From contig WHUZ01000199.1 of NCBI GenBank assembly GCA_015179045.1, positions 1 to 33,273 of the forward strand: a DNA stretch of 33,273 nucleotides, given 5' to 3'. The notes beneath the pieces were generated by a model. The model was not told the DNA's origin and did no database searches. It was given only the letters and a program-made list of their open reading frames with translations. This DNA is from Kalaharituber pfeilii. Lineage: Eukaryota > Ascomycota > Pezizomycetes > Pezizales > Pezizaceae. Positions 1 through 10,763 of the stretch are shown here, in pieces. A program made the translations under genes and the position numbers. Every line of letters starts with the position of its first letter. Positions within the stretch are counted from its first letter, which is position 1.

Positions 1-43
1 TGACCATCCTGCCTACCGCCCTGTCCGAGCTAGAACGTTACAT

Positions 44-1602
44 ATGTCCCCGAAAATGAGTTCATCGTACTCACTGGCAATAGAGCGATATTTACAGGAA
101 TCACCGGCACCTACCGCTCCGCCATCGACTTCATATCCACTGCGGCATCCACATCCACATTCACACCATCAGATGAACTCCCCTACACCTTCGAGGTCAA
201 CGGTGGTTGGCGGGGGAGGATCGAGGAGGGGCCAGGAAAGACCTCGCCTGCTGCTTATGGGCCAGAGACGGTTAGTCCACTCGGTGTTACATTTGGGAGT
301 TTATGTTCGGAACTGATATGCAAGGTATGGTAGGAGCGGAAAATCTTCGATTAGCTCGGTAGTTTTCCATAAAATGCCCCCGACGGAGACGCTATTTCTT
401 GAAAGTACAACCAGGATTACGAAGGATCCAATACAGTAAGGCTTTACGACCTGTGGTTTTAAATATATATCAATTAGCTAATTTCAGCCATCAGCTCATT
501 CATGGACTTTCAAGTATGGGATTTCCCTGGCCAGATTGACTTTTTCGATCCCACATTCGATTTTGACAACATTTTCGGCGAGCTCGGTGCCCTGATTTGG
601 GTACTAGACGCCCAAGATGAGTACCTCGAAGCTCTGTCAAAACTGCACGCGACCATCATTCAGATCCAGCGCAACTACCCAATGATCAACATTGAAGTCT
701 TCATCCACAAAGTCGATGGCTTGTCTGACGACTACAAAATTGATACGCAAAGGGACATCGTGCAACGTACCCAGGACGAACTTTCTGATGCTGGCTTCGA
801 TAACGTACAGATATCATACCATTTAACGTCTATCTACGACCACAGCATCTTCGAAGCGTTCAGCAAGGTCATACAGAAGCTCATTCCACAGTTGGGCACG
901 TTGGAGAATTTGCTGAATGTACTTTGCTCCAACTCAGGAATAGAGAAGGCGTTTTTGTTCGATGTGCTGAGCAAGATATATATTGCGACGGATTCCAGTC
1001 CGGTGGATGTGCAGAGTTATGAGATCTGTAGTGATTATATTGATGTGATTGTGGATATTAGTGAGATTTATGGGTACGTGTATCATTTCCCCCCTCCCCC
1101 GAGCTCCGATATCGCTAGCCAGCCAGAAGCCACCGTTCTTTCGTCGAATTGGCAAACAAAGTAAACTTAACAACCATACAGATACAACCGCACTCCAGCC
1201 AAAGTCCTCGCAGACTCAGACCATCCTCCGAACTCTTCTGGCGGTTTCAGCCATGACCAGGACGGGTCCGCCCCCGAAGCATGCTCGATAATTAGGCTAC
1301 AGAATGGCATGGTTCTTTATTTGCGAGAGATTAATAAGTCATTGTCCTTAATCCCCTTTTTCTATTGTGCTCTTTTTGCTTTCGTCGGTTTTTGTTTAGT
1401 CTGCTGTGAGAATGGGAAATAGTTATGAAGTGATGTATCGGGCAGAGATTGCTGACACTCGTTCGGGGTGGTGGGATACAGGTACTTGGCATTGATATGT
1501 TTAATGCGGAAGGAGAGTATTGAGAAGCAAGGGTTGATTGAGTATAATGTGCAGGTGTTTCAGGATGCATTGGGAAAAGTGTTTGAGATGAGGGGATCGT
1601 AA
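44..1602 (+). CDS. gtr2: Rag-family small GTPase, RagC/RagD (Gtr2) type, five exons
   Basis: Predicted subunit of the Rag/Gtr heterodimer that recruits and activates TORC1 on the vacuole in response to amino acids. I assemble exons 44-270, 334-435, 495-1073, 1182-1337 and 1482-1602; together they make 1185 nt, an open frame of 394 residues. Seen in the sequence: P-loop GQRRSGKSS rebuilt across intron 1, switch/G3 motif WDFPGQ, G4-like HKVDG, the RagC-like block [26 protein letters not shown], and a C-terminal roadblock-like half with [14 protein letters not shown] and [16 protein letters not shown]. Introns 2 and 3 have standard donors (GTAAGG, GTACGT); intron 1 (GTTAGT) and intron 4 (GTCATT, with a good CTGAC branch site at 1452) have weak donors. 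The start is uncertain: ATGs at 44, 56 and 173 are in frame and the frame stays open to the window edge. The about 70 residues before RPRLLLMG are low-complexity and may not all be translated. The family assignment is secure. Confidence 0.9.
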
Positions 1603-3479
1603 AACTCTAAGACATCTCATTGCTTGTCACAATGGCATGCATACATACACGCTGGGGAGCGGGGTCTTGGTGGGTGAGTGAGTGAGCAGTAGATGTTTTA
1701 AAAAGCAATTTCCCTTTAGCTGGCACGGGCGAATGGGGGCTGAGGTGAGGTGCTTGACAGTATTGTCCAGAACTTCAGAGATGTTATGACCTTGTAATGC
1801 ATTGTGTGCATTGAATGTTTGATCTTTAAAGTTAGTAATTTGAAGTTAAGTATGTTGCGCACTACGAGAGGGTTATAAGTATTATAACTAGTTTTAGGGT
1901 TTTGTTTTTTTTGGTATTAGGAGGTGAGAAGATTTGTACGTTAGCAATGGCTATCTATGCTGATGGGAAAAGCAGGGTTCAAAAGGAGAAATGCATATAT
2001 TGTTGACTCTTGGGTGTGATTCTGGGATAGCTAATTGAATTGAATTACATAAATTATAGCCTACTTGTTTATGAACTAACATTTAACCTTCACGATTATT
2101 GTATCTACAATGATTATACAATTACTCACTATGTTTACCAAAAAAGTCTATCACTTGGAATACAGCATATAAACACTTATTTAAGCTATACCACTCCACG
2201 TCTACTCTTCTGGGTTTATTCTGTTCATACATTCCTCGTAGGCAATTGCAGTTAATACTCCGGTAGTGCAACCAGACTACAAGTAAGTTCATATTCAACA
2301 TCTAACAATCACTCATTTATTATATGATCACTAACTGTCGCTCCCAACGCTAACTAGAGCCTGGACTAGCCAACCGAATAGGCAGAACTAAGTATCTAGG
2401 GTGTTATCACGAGATCACAGATGTCTTTTATGTAAGAAGTACTTCTTACTTGTGTATGCAAGTACATATAGATATCTCCTTTCCTCCTCAGCCTCATAGT
2501 CTGACTATCAACTTTCATATGATGTAGTTGAGCGTATCTTGACAAACGGCCGTCGACTATCCCACTCCATATTATCCATTATAATCGACTCGGAGCTAAT
2601 CTTTACATACTCGGTATGATAAGAATGAGGTGCGGAGACTTCCTTTGCCTACCGACTCCTCCTAGTTCATGACTACCTAATATCAGGGATCGAGACGTGT
2701 CCAGCACAGTACTCCTCGCATCGGTCACACGCCTCGCGGAGTTCTATGGCTTTTGCTTCTCCGGTAGATGAGAATACTTGCATTGTGCTTTGGATCCCCT
2801 GCCGGTTATCGATCAAAAAACCCAGGGACTGTCAAACGGTACTCATGGAATGTTCTTGTACTGAAAAAACAAGCTTCTCCCGCAAGTTCCTTTTGATGCA
2901 CTACACCGCCGCCTTTGATGATGGTGGAAGCGCTGGTTTGTCAAAATCATCTTTTGATTCGTTATTCAACTGTTACCGATAAAGGCATCAATTTCTCCAT
3001 GCGGTTGTCTTTCGCCACTGGAAATGTTCGTGGTTCGACGGACGAAAGAACCAAATTTCAAGAACCTCCGCTGCTTGACAGTTCGTTGCTGATGATCCTT
3101 CTTGTGCTCCTCCGTGCACCAATACGGCTGCAGAACGTCCACTATCTGAACAGTTCGGGCAGGGATTCGCTTGGAATGCTGCAAAGCAAACTTGGCGGAA
3201 CAGCATGAAACAGAGTGGCAACAGAGCAAATACGCATGCAGGAGGTGACGAATAGTTGTATGTATAAGAAGAGGGGGTTTCCCCCCTCTCTCCAACATGA
3301 AGGCCAGGGCCATTCAACCCTTTCGACGAGAGAAAATTCTACCTAAGGAAAATACCAGTTTGCGTCAGTGCTTAGTTAGAAAAGGTTGAACTCGTGGTGA
3401 AGTCGCTGTGAGTATTTTAAGAGGCACTAGATTGTTTTGCGGACGGAAACTGATTATTGATGATGTATGTAGGGGCGTG
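1603..3479. other. Intergenic DNA, no recognised gene
   Basis: Base composition is near normal for a fungal spacer and there is no long conserved open frame. Short open frames at 2746-2982 and 2915-3208 give peptides without recognisable domains. A perfect 18-bp palindrome (GTAAGAAGT and its mirror) lies at 2432-2449. A G-run and C-run inverted repeat lies at about 3271-3287, upstream of the coiled-coil ORF. The part just before 3480 would contain that gene's promoter, but I see no clear TATA box. Confidence 0.5.
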
Positions 3480-4286
3480 ATGGAGGGTGAATGCGAAGTC
3501 GACAGTTCTCAATCGAATGTAGAACGGAAATATCAGCATGCGAAATGGGTTGGACGAGTTGATCAGTTAGAGCAACAGATGCAGCATGCACAATTGGCTG
3601 GACGACTTGATCAATTGGAGCAACAGATGCAGCATACCAAATTGGTTGGCCGTGTTGAGCAGTTGGAGCAACAGACGCAGCATGCGAAATTAGCTGGACG
3701 AGTTGAGCAGTTAGAGCAACAAATGCAGCGGCATCAGAGCGGTGACAACGTTCAACAACTTGAGGAGGAGAACAGAGGTTTGAAGGATGACCTTGCAGAT
3801 GAGCGACAACAAATTGAAGATCTTATGAAGGAGAGGGATGATGCTTTGAAGGCAAGAGATGCAGCAGTAACAAGATTGGATAGTATCCACATGAAATTGA
3901 AATATGTGAGAGTAGGATTTGCCAATTACGAGGATTTGGAGAGGCTTTCTTCAGAAGACCGGATCCAGTTGAGGACAAGATTGGATTTGTTTGCGAAGAG
4001 TATCCTTAGAATGAAAACCGAATATGAGTGGGGTCAGAAGATTCCTTCTGGTTTTAGGAGATTGCTTGAAGAATTTTCTATCGGTAATAACGATTCGACA
4101 AACAATGTTTATAGCAAGTTGTTGGCCATGAACGCAATTTTGTCAGCGTGTTCGTCTTCTGATGAGGAGGCTAGCTTGACTACCATTAGGAATAATCGTG
4201 GTTACTGGTGTAATCAGCATCAGAATTCTTTACTAGTTGTGGAGGCATTGGTTACGCTTCAGGAGTTGCGTGCATGGTTGGGTTAA
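3480..4286 (+). CDS. Coiled-coil protein with four 16-residue tandem repeats, function unknown
   Basis: Open frame of 268 residues from the ATG at 3480. The frame stays open upstream to at least 3408 but contains no earlier ATG there. The N-terminal part carries four head-to-tail 48-bp repeats (3537-3728) encoding units such as HAKWVGRVDQLEQQMQ. A charged heptad-rich stretch follows (QQLEEENRGLKDDLADERQQ and beyond), so a long parallel coiled coil is likely. The C-terminal 130 residues look globular (ANYEDLERLSSEDRIQLRTR) and match no family I recognise. There is no signal peptide or membrane segment. Because 48 is a multiple of 3, gain or loss of repeats keeps the frame, so the length is likely polymorphic. 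The coding stretch ends right at the edge of the RIP-type A+T block yet is itself undamaged, which supports a real, single-copy gene. An upstream 5' exon cannot be excluded (GTGAGT at 3408 resembles a splice donor). Confidence 0.65.
   Translation: MEGECEVDSSQSNVERKYQHAKWVGRVDQLEQQMQHAQLAGRLDQLEQQMQHTKLVGRVEQLEQQTQHAKLAGRVEQLEQQMQRHQSGDNVQQLEEENRGLKDDLADERQQIEDLMKERDDALKARDAAVTRLDSIHMKLKYVRVGFANYEDLERLSSEDRIQLRTRLDLFAKSILRMKTEYEWGQKIPSGFRRLLEEFSIGNNDSTNNVYSKLLAMNAILSACSSSDEEASLTTIRNNRGYWCNQHQNSLLVVEALVTLQELRAWLG
3537..3728 (+). repeat. 48-bp coding minisatellite, 4 copies
   Basis: Four consecutive 48-bp units encode variants of HAKWVGRVDQLEQQMQ (second unit HAQLAGRLDQLEQQMQ, third HTKLVGRVEQLEQQTQ, fourth HAKLAGRVEQLEQQMQ). 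They lie in frame inside the coiled-coil ORF. The 16-residue period is two heptads plus two residues. Confidence 0.9.
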
Positions 4287-7200
4287 GAAAACCTTGGCGA
4301 TAGCTATAACGAATTTATAATGAATAAAGCTTATGTGCTAAAAGGTTTTATTATAAAATATAACTGTACATTTTTGTGTTCTCGCAGAACGGGCTTAATT
4401 GACAGCTAAGACAGGACCTTATTACTAGTAGAGAATATAACAGAGTAAACACATTTGCAGACATAATAGAGTACTCTTGATAGTAGAAAGAATGTAGTAA
4501 AGTATACTAAATTAATAGATATAGCAGAATACCTATAATAGTATATAATACGTAGTATAATTAGCTCAAATAGTAGTTATAAAGAGAGACTTTTTGAGTT
4601 AATAGATATTTTATATATTATAAATATAATTCAGAATTAACTATAATAATTATTATATATTATTTATAATTACTATTTTATATTAGAAAATAATTATCTA
4701 TTTAGAAATAATATATATCTTAGTATATCTTATAAGAAACTATTTTTATAATATTTTTAATAACTTATATATTAGTAATAATAAATAAAGTAATATAAAT
4801 ATAATAATATTAGAATAATATAATTTATATATTCTATTACTTATATTTAATATTAAGCTTTTACTATATTAATATATATAATAATAAATTAATTTAATTT
4901 CTTCTTTTTTTATATTTATATATATTAATAATTAAATAATATTAATACTTATATTTTTATAGCTACTATTAGTTACTAATAGTTATAATATATAATAGTA
5001 TATACTATAAAAAGATAAAATATTTTTAAACTTTATTTATAAGTTTAATATTATAACTAAGATAAGATTTATAAAAATAGTTTTAATAGTATTATTAGAG
5101 ATATATATTAAAAATATAACTAATTACTACTAAGAAATATTTAAATATTAATAAATAGTAGTTACTTACTAAAGTATATATTAAAGTAAATTTTATAATC
5201 TAATAGTTATATATAGCTTATTAATATATATATATATATTATAAATTTATTTAATATATATTTTTTATTATATTTATATTTTTTCTATTATTATAAAATT
5301 TTTTAATATATATTTTTTATTATATTTTTGTATTTATATATTTTAATATAATTATTATTTTATTACTATTTATTAATTAGTTATATATAAGAGTTTAAAG
5401 TTTATATAAATTAGTTAAATAGTTAGTTAAAAGAAATTAAGATATAAGTAGTATTTTAAGTCTTTTATTTAAAAATACTTTTATATAACTTTTATTTTTT
5501 ACTTTACTACTTTAATAAAAACTTTAACTACTTTAGTACTACTTTTATGAGTTTAGCAATACTTATACTAATATTATACTATTAGTACTTTTATTTTTTT
5601 TTTTTTTTTATACTTATTACTAATAAAAGTTTAATAATTTCTTTTTAATTTCTTTTAGTACTTTAACTACTCTTAATATAGTTTTTTAAGAGTTTAAAAA
5701 TACTTTAAAAGAAGTAGAATCTACTATTAAAATAGCTTAGTTCTATCTTACTTAAGTTAATAATAGTTAAAATATAATAATATTAAATAACTTAAACTAG
5801 TTATATTAGTTTAAATTATTAGATTAAGCTAGCTTTATTAGATTAAGTATAATATCTTATACTAAATTAAAAAAAAAAATTATTCTACTTACTTAGTATA
5901 CTAATATAATATAATTCTTTTCTACTAAACTACTATAAATTATTTACTTTCTTATATTTATATAATTAAGCTCTAAAGTATTAGTTATAATATTTTTTTA
6001 AAATATTTAAAAAAAAGTAAAAAATATAACTTAAAGCTTTTAGTTTTATAACTTTTAATTTAAATAGCTAATTTATAAAAGTTTTTATAAAGAATATAAG
6101 CTATATAAAAGAAAGTCTAAAGTAAAAAATTAAATAAGTAAAATATAATATTAAAAACTATCTTTAAAATAAGTAGCTATAGATAGAAAAATAGAATATT
6201 AAAAACTTTTAATAGCTAGTAGTATTTGTATTAGTTTAAATTAGTATAAGTTAGATTTTTAATATAAGTTTCTATTTTAGACTAAGATTAACTTACTCTA
6301 ATAAGTTAGTTTTTTTTTTTAAAAAAACTTATTTAATAAGTTATAAAGAGAACAAAAACTTAATTTAAATAGAAATTATTTCTATAATAAAATATAAAAT
6401 TTTTATTTTATATTTATTTTAACTTATTAATCTAAGTTTTTAAATATATAAAAAGCTAACTTATTAATTAAGTTAATTTTTTTTTAGAAAAAAATCTAAC
6501 TTGTACTAAAAAACTATTTATAACTAATATAAATACTAGAAGCTAATAAAAGTTAAGTTTAAAATACTAAATAATTTAGTAGATAAATAGTTTAAAAACT
6601 AAAGCTGAAATTAGAAATAATATTTAAAAACTATAATATTATAGAAAATAGAAGTTTAACTAATTATATTAATTATATAAATAAATATACTAATTTAGTA
6701 AATTATTACTATCTTATAACTATAGTAGAATTGATTACTAGTACTATTACTACTACTATTTAATAATTAAGATTAAAGATTTTTTTATAGTAATTTAAAG
6801 TCCTACTACTACTTAGAGTTTTATTACTACTAATATTAATCTTATTTAAAGTTTTACTTACTTTTATTTAAAGTAAAGCAATTAAAATTATTTTCTAAAA
6901 AGTATAATAAATTAAAATTTTTTTTCTTATTTATAAAAAAGTACTTATTATTATCTATTATTAAAAGTAATAGAATTAAGAATAAGAGAATATTTTATTA
7001 TTTAAATAAATTTAGAAAAACTTAGTAAAGATACTACTAGAATTTAAAATAAAACTAGTTAAAATATATAAAGTAATTTTATAAATAATATTAAAACTAA
7101 TAAGATAAAGTTAAAAAGACTTAAAAAATCTAGAATACTTATTAAATAAAGAATATTTATTTTTATTTTATTAATATTAATAAATAAAACTTATTAGTAG

Positions 7201-7980
7201 AGTTAAAAGATAAGATTCTAATTAGCTTTATTATAAAAAATATTAATACTATAATTATAAATTATATAGTAAAGAATTTAAATACTATAATAAACTAGTC
7301 TTTATAAAAGAAAAAGACTATATCTATTACTATCTATATTTCTAAAATCTTTTACTTCTTCTTTTATAAGTTTTCTATTAATAAGTATAAGCAAATATTA
7401 GAAAAAAACTACTATTACTATACTATAAACTAGTTTTTAAGAAGAATATATACTAAAATATTTAAAAAATAATAACTATATACTAAATAAAATTAAAAAT
7501 TATAAAATAAAAGATAGAGTATATACTAATTATGGAAAAAATAATTACTTAATATTTAACTATTTTTTAGAATAAATATATAAGTCTAATTAGTTAAATA
7601 AGCTATTTATAAAAGTTAAGTAAAAAAAAAAATATAATCAAATTTTTAGTAAACTAAATTAAATATTTAGTTAAAAAGAAATATATTACTAATAAATCTA
7701 CTAGTCAGATTATAAAACTTAATATAACTAATAAGTTAATTTATAATAATTTGAAAAAAAAAATAAAAAATATCCAAAGTACTATTAAAAAGTCTTTAAA
7801 CTAACTAATATATATAAATAAGTAAGTTAAGGTAGATTTTACTTTCTTACAATATACTTATAATTTGATTTACTTTATTAGCTTCTTTAACTAACTTACT
7901 TATAACTTAACTTATTTTATTATCCTCTTAATTAATTTATTTATAAAGTTTTACTTTAGTAATAAGCTATTATAGAATAT
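4287..7980. other. A+T-rich, RIP-type degenerate repeat DNA
   Basis: Nearly pure A/T with scattered single G or C. CpG, CpA and TpG are almost missing while TpA is abundant. That dinucleotide pattern is what repeat-induced point mutation leaves in Pezizomycotina. No open frame survives and I cannot tell which ancestral elements were here, except for the MITE at 6220-6538. The transition starts gradually right after the stop codon at 4286. Confidence 0.8.
6220..6538. mobile_element. MITE, 8-bp-TSD (hAT-like) family, copy 1
   Basis: About 319 bp with terminal inverted repeats: the left end reads TAGTATTTGTATTAGTTTAA and the right end is the complement of TAGTATTTATATTAGTTATA. The internal blocks AAGTTAG-T(n) and A(n)-CTAACTTG match the other copies at 9260 and 27882. 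The flanking octamers (ATAGCTAG on the left, GAAGCTAA on the right) agree at five of eight positions. Two of the three mismatches are of the C-to-T or G-to-A kind expected from RIP. It has no coding capacity. Confidence 0.6.
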
Positions 7981-8190
7981 AACTAATCATTTACAAACTA
8001 TTGTACCAAAAGGTAGAACTACCAATACCATCTGGTAGTATAGTCAGTATATATAGGAGTATCTATATGGGCTGGTCAGTAACTCACTTATATTTGTATA
8101 TGTAGTTAAGAATCTTAGCTCTCTTAGACGTCCACATATACTAGTAATTAGCTTCTTTCTACTACTATAGCATGTCAAGCTGTAACATTA
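7981..8190 (+). repeat. 210-bp direct repeat, left copy (less decayed)
   Basis: Begins AACTAATCATTTAC and contains AAAAGGTAGAACTAC and CCATCTGGTAGTATAGTC. It matches 8420-8629 along its whole length. It retains more C and G than the surrounding DNA. The pair could be two LTRs around a short remnant, or a tandem duplicate. Confidence 0.7.
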
Positions 8191-8419
8191 CTCTCTCACA
8201 GGTAGAGTACGTCCCAGACTCTCTATATATTAACTCCTAGTTACCCGTTACTACCTTAAGGCTTCAATTTCATGTGCTATCACTATACTACTTTATAACT
8301 AGTAACCAGCATGTGACTGTAAGCCGTTTATCAAATTCAAAGATTACCTGTAGTATCTGACATTTGCTACAGGCAAGGTTTGAACCAGCGACCTGACTGG
8401 TAGTACTGTTATGGATTGC
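8191..8419. other. Less A+T-rich island between direct repeats, with tRNA-like promoter boxes on the minus strand
   Basis: This segment escaped the heavy A+T drift seen on both sides. On the minus strand a box-A-like TGGTCAGTTGC (8428-8418) is followed 31 nt later by a box-B-like GGTTCAAACCT (8386-8376). Both the order and the spacing suit a tRNA-type internal RNA polymerase III promoter. No complete cloverleaf can be drawn, so a tRNA-derived SINE head or a chance match are both possible. Confidence 0.35.
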
Positions 8420-8629
8420 AACTGACCATTTATAAACTATTGCACTAAAAGGTAGAACTACTAGTACCATCTAGTAGTGTAGTCAATATATATAAAAGTA
8501 TTTATATAGGCTAGTTAATAACTTACTTATGTTTATACATATAGTTAAGGATCTTAGCTCCTTTAGACATCCATATATACTAGTAATTAGCTTTCCTCTG
8601 CTCTTATAGTATACTAAGCCATAATATAA
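8420..8629 (+). repeat. 210-bp direct repeat, right copy (more decayed)
   Basis: Begins AACTGACCATTTAT and is collinear with 7981-8190. Most differences are C-to-T or G-to-A relative to the left copy (for example CATCTGGTAGT against CATCTAGTAGT), which fits RIP acting on the pair. Confidence 0.7.
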
Positions 8630-9251
8630 GCTATATATATTAGTTACATATAATATAATTATAATAATAATATATAATAGGTATATATAGTTATTACTAT
8701 AGCTATTATAGTATATCTATATAATTACTAATACTACTATTATAGTATATATATATAACTATTAATACTACTATTAAGGTAAATATATATAGTTATTTAT
8801 ATTAATTATAAAACTTTTATAAGTTTTATAAAATCTAGTAAATAAGTTTTAAATTAGTAACTCTACTTAATAACTTTTTAATAAAAATAAAACTTACTTA
8901 TTAAAATAAGTTATATAAGTTAAGTTATAGATTATCTAATCTGTTTATATACTCTAAAAATATTAATCTTTCTTAATAATAGATATTAAGTTTTTATTAA
9001 TTTTAATATATTTACTTCTATTATTTCTTTACTTTTAGATAGAAAGCTAGATAAAAAAAACTAAACTAGAATTATAAATATATAATAAAGAGATATAAGC
9101 TTTTTTAGAAGATAAATAAAAGTTTTAAATACTATATTTATTTTTTTTAATATTTAAAAATAAATTAAATAATATAATTTTTAATACTATACTTAACTTT
9201 AATATAAAATACTTAAATAAATATTAGTAATATAAAAGTATTATTAAAATT
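8630..9251. other. A+T-rich RIP-type DNA
   Basis: Same composition as 4287-7980. TATATA-rich runs lie near 8630-8800. There is no coding sequence and no repeat structure I can define. Confidence 0.6.
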
Positions 9252-9259
9252 ATTTTAGT

Positions 9260-9914
9260 TAGTATTTGTATTAGTTATAAGTACTTATTAGTTTAATATA
9301 TTAGTTTTTTAGTATAAGCCAAGTTTTTTTCTAAAATAAAAATTAACTTAGTTAGTAAGTGTTACAGAGGTTGATATAGTTGATAGAAAGTCTATGATCT
9401 CCTAATAAAATAGTTATTACTAGAATAGTTACTGAATTATATATCCAGTAGATTAGAATAAGGCCTCAGCCTTTATAGAAAGCTACTATTAGAAAGAGTA
9501 CTTAGGATAGGATCCAGTAAGAGTATTTAACTTAAGCTAGATGGTCTACTCTAATAAAAAAACTATTATCAGTAAAAGCTGTAACACTCTCGCTTAAAAT
9601 TATTTCTGTATAAGAATATATTCTAAGTTTTTTATTCATATAATCAGCTATAATAAAGTACCCCTATTATAGTAAGTTAGTTTTTTTTTATATTAAAAAA
9701 CTTGAACTAGCAGATATAAGTTAAAAATTTTATATTTCACTATACAAATAATTTCTATTTAAGTTAGTTTTTAGCTTTATTTCTAACTTATTAGACAAGT
9801 TTTTCTTTTTCTTAAAAACTAACTTATTACTAGTATAGTAAGCTAGTATCAGTCTAAAGTAAAAACTTATACTGAAAAACTAACTTGTATTAACTTAGAC
9901 TAATGCAAATACTA
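9260..9914. mobile_element. MITE, 8-bp-TSD (hAT-like) family, copy 2, interrupted by another insertion
   Basis: The ends TAGTATTTGTATTAG (9260) and the complement of TAGTATTTGCATTAG (9914) are flanked by a perfect 8-bp duplication, ATTTTAGT, at 9252-9259 and 9915-9922. The internal sequence matches the other family members. It is split at 9360-9671 by a younger LTR-like insertion, so MITE DNA covers 9260-9359 and 9672-9914. An 8-bp target duplication is typical of the hAT superfamily. No transposase is present. Confidence 0.75.
9360..9671. mobile_element. Probable solo LTR inserted into MITE copy 2
   Basis: The insertion starts TGTTACAGAGG and ends CCCTATTATA. It is flanked by GTAAG on both sides (9355-9359 and 9672-9676), a 5-bp duplication typical of LTR retrotransposons. 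The right end would be CTGTAACA-like before RIP; the internal copy of CTGTAACA at 9579-9586 allows an alternative right end without a duplication. No internal domain is present. The TGT start and 5-bp duplication support the call, and the decayed right end weakens it. Confidence 0.45.
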
Positions 9915-9922
9915 ATTTTAGT

Positions 9923-10468
9923 TAAAAAGAAAATTTTTTTTATTGATTATAAAAATAAGTATTTAGTTTATAATTCTCTTAATTTTATTATTTCTTATAA
10001 TAAAATTATTTTATCTTTAGTTTCTATTTTAGACTTAGTAAAAGAACTATTAAAAAAAGATAATATATTACTAATAATTAATATATATAATTATTATAAA
10101 TATAATACTTAGATATTTTCTAAAAAGTAAGTAGCTAAGTTATTATTTTACTAATTTTAGAATTATAAGATTTTATTTAATAACTCTAATACTAAAGTAT
10201 TTAATAGCCTAATATATAAGAAGATAAAGTCTAATAAAGGTATCTAGAAGAGTATCTACTTACTAGTAAGATTTAGTATATAAGATCTATAGCTAATATA
10301 CTAATACTTTTTATTTAGAAAAAAGATAGTTCTATTTACTTATACATACACTATAGAAGTCTTAATAAAATTATAGTACTAAAGTAGTATTTTCTTTTAC
10401 TTATATTAAACTATTTAGAAAAGATATATAATAGTAAATATTTTATTAAACTAAAATTTAAAAATAAG
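9923..10468. other. A+T-rich RIP-type DNA
   Basis: Same composition as 4287-7980. A short open frame at 9903-10112 is a by-product of A+T bias and has no recognisable domain. The block ends abruptly at the left end of the DIRS-order element. Confidence 0.6.
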
Positions 10469-10736
10469 ATTTGGCGGTTCAGCCGCAAGCTAATAGGAGG
10501 CTCGAGAGCAGCCACCAGAACCCTCGAGACTACATGATGGGCTCACCACAGAAGAGAGGGCAAGCCACTAGTGGGCGCCACCAAGCTACAGCACAGTCCC
10601 TCTCTAGTTGGTTTCTCGTTTGGGTGATCTCTTTGTGGTAGTCATGGGCAGGAAGCGAAGGGATGCTCAGTATATAGAAGGGGAGAGGGAGACGCTGGTC
10701 CTCCCTCTCCAAGCCGCGTGAGTTGCGAAATCACCC
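10469..10736 (+). repeat. Split direct repeat A1 of the DIRS-order element
   Basis: Starts ATTTGGCGGTTCAGCCGC and matches A2 (14752-15004) apart from about 18 extra bases near 10534 and scattered substitutions, several of CA-to-TA type. It contains a TATA-like CAGTATATAG at about 10668. It also holds a perfect 10-bp inverted repeat (GGAGAGGGAG at 10682-10691 and CTCCCTCTCC at 10701-10710) just upstream of the gag-like region. This makes it the likely promoter and leader. Confidence 0.85.
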
Positions 10737-10763
10737 CCCATACCTTTGTTTTTCTACACATAT

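Noticed and set aside
3271..3287. G-run/C-run inverted repeat as a terminator
   Set aside because: Bacterial-type terminators do not apply in this genome, and the stem is too short to interpret.
2746..3313. Overlapping open frames on both strands upstream of the coiled-coil ORF
   Set aside because: No domain, no codon-level support, and mutually overlapping frames; most likely chance.
8288..8470. Minus-strand open frame across the island and the right direct repeat
   Set aside because: It crosses the repeat boundary and has no recognisable domain; non-coding repeat DNA explains it.
4287..10468. CRISPR-like or centromeric reading of the A+T block
   Set aside because: No regular repeat-spacer array; the dinucleotide bias and decayed elements are better explained by RIP of transposons. 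Centromeric function cannot be judged from sequence alone.
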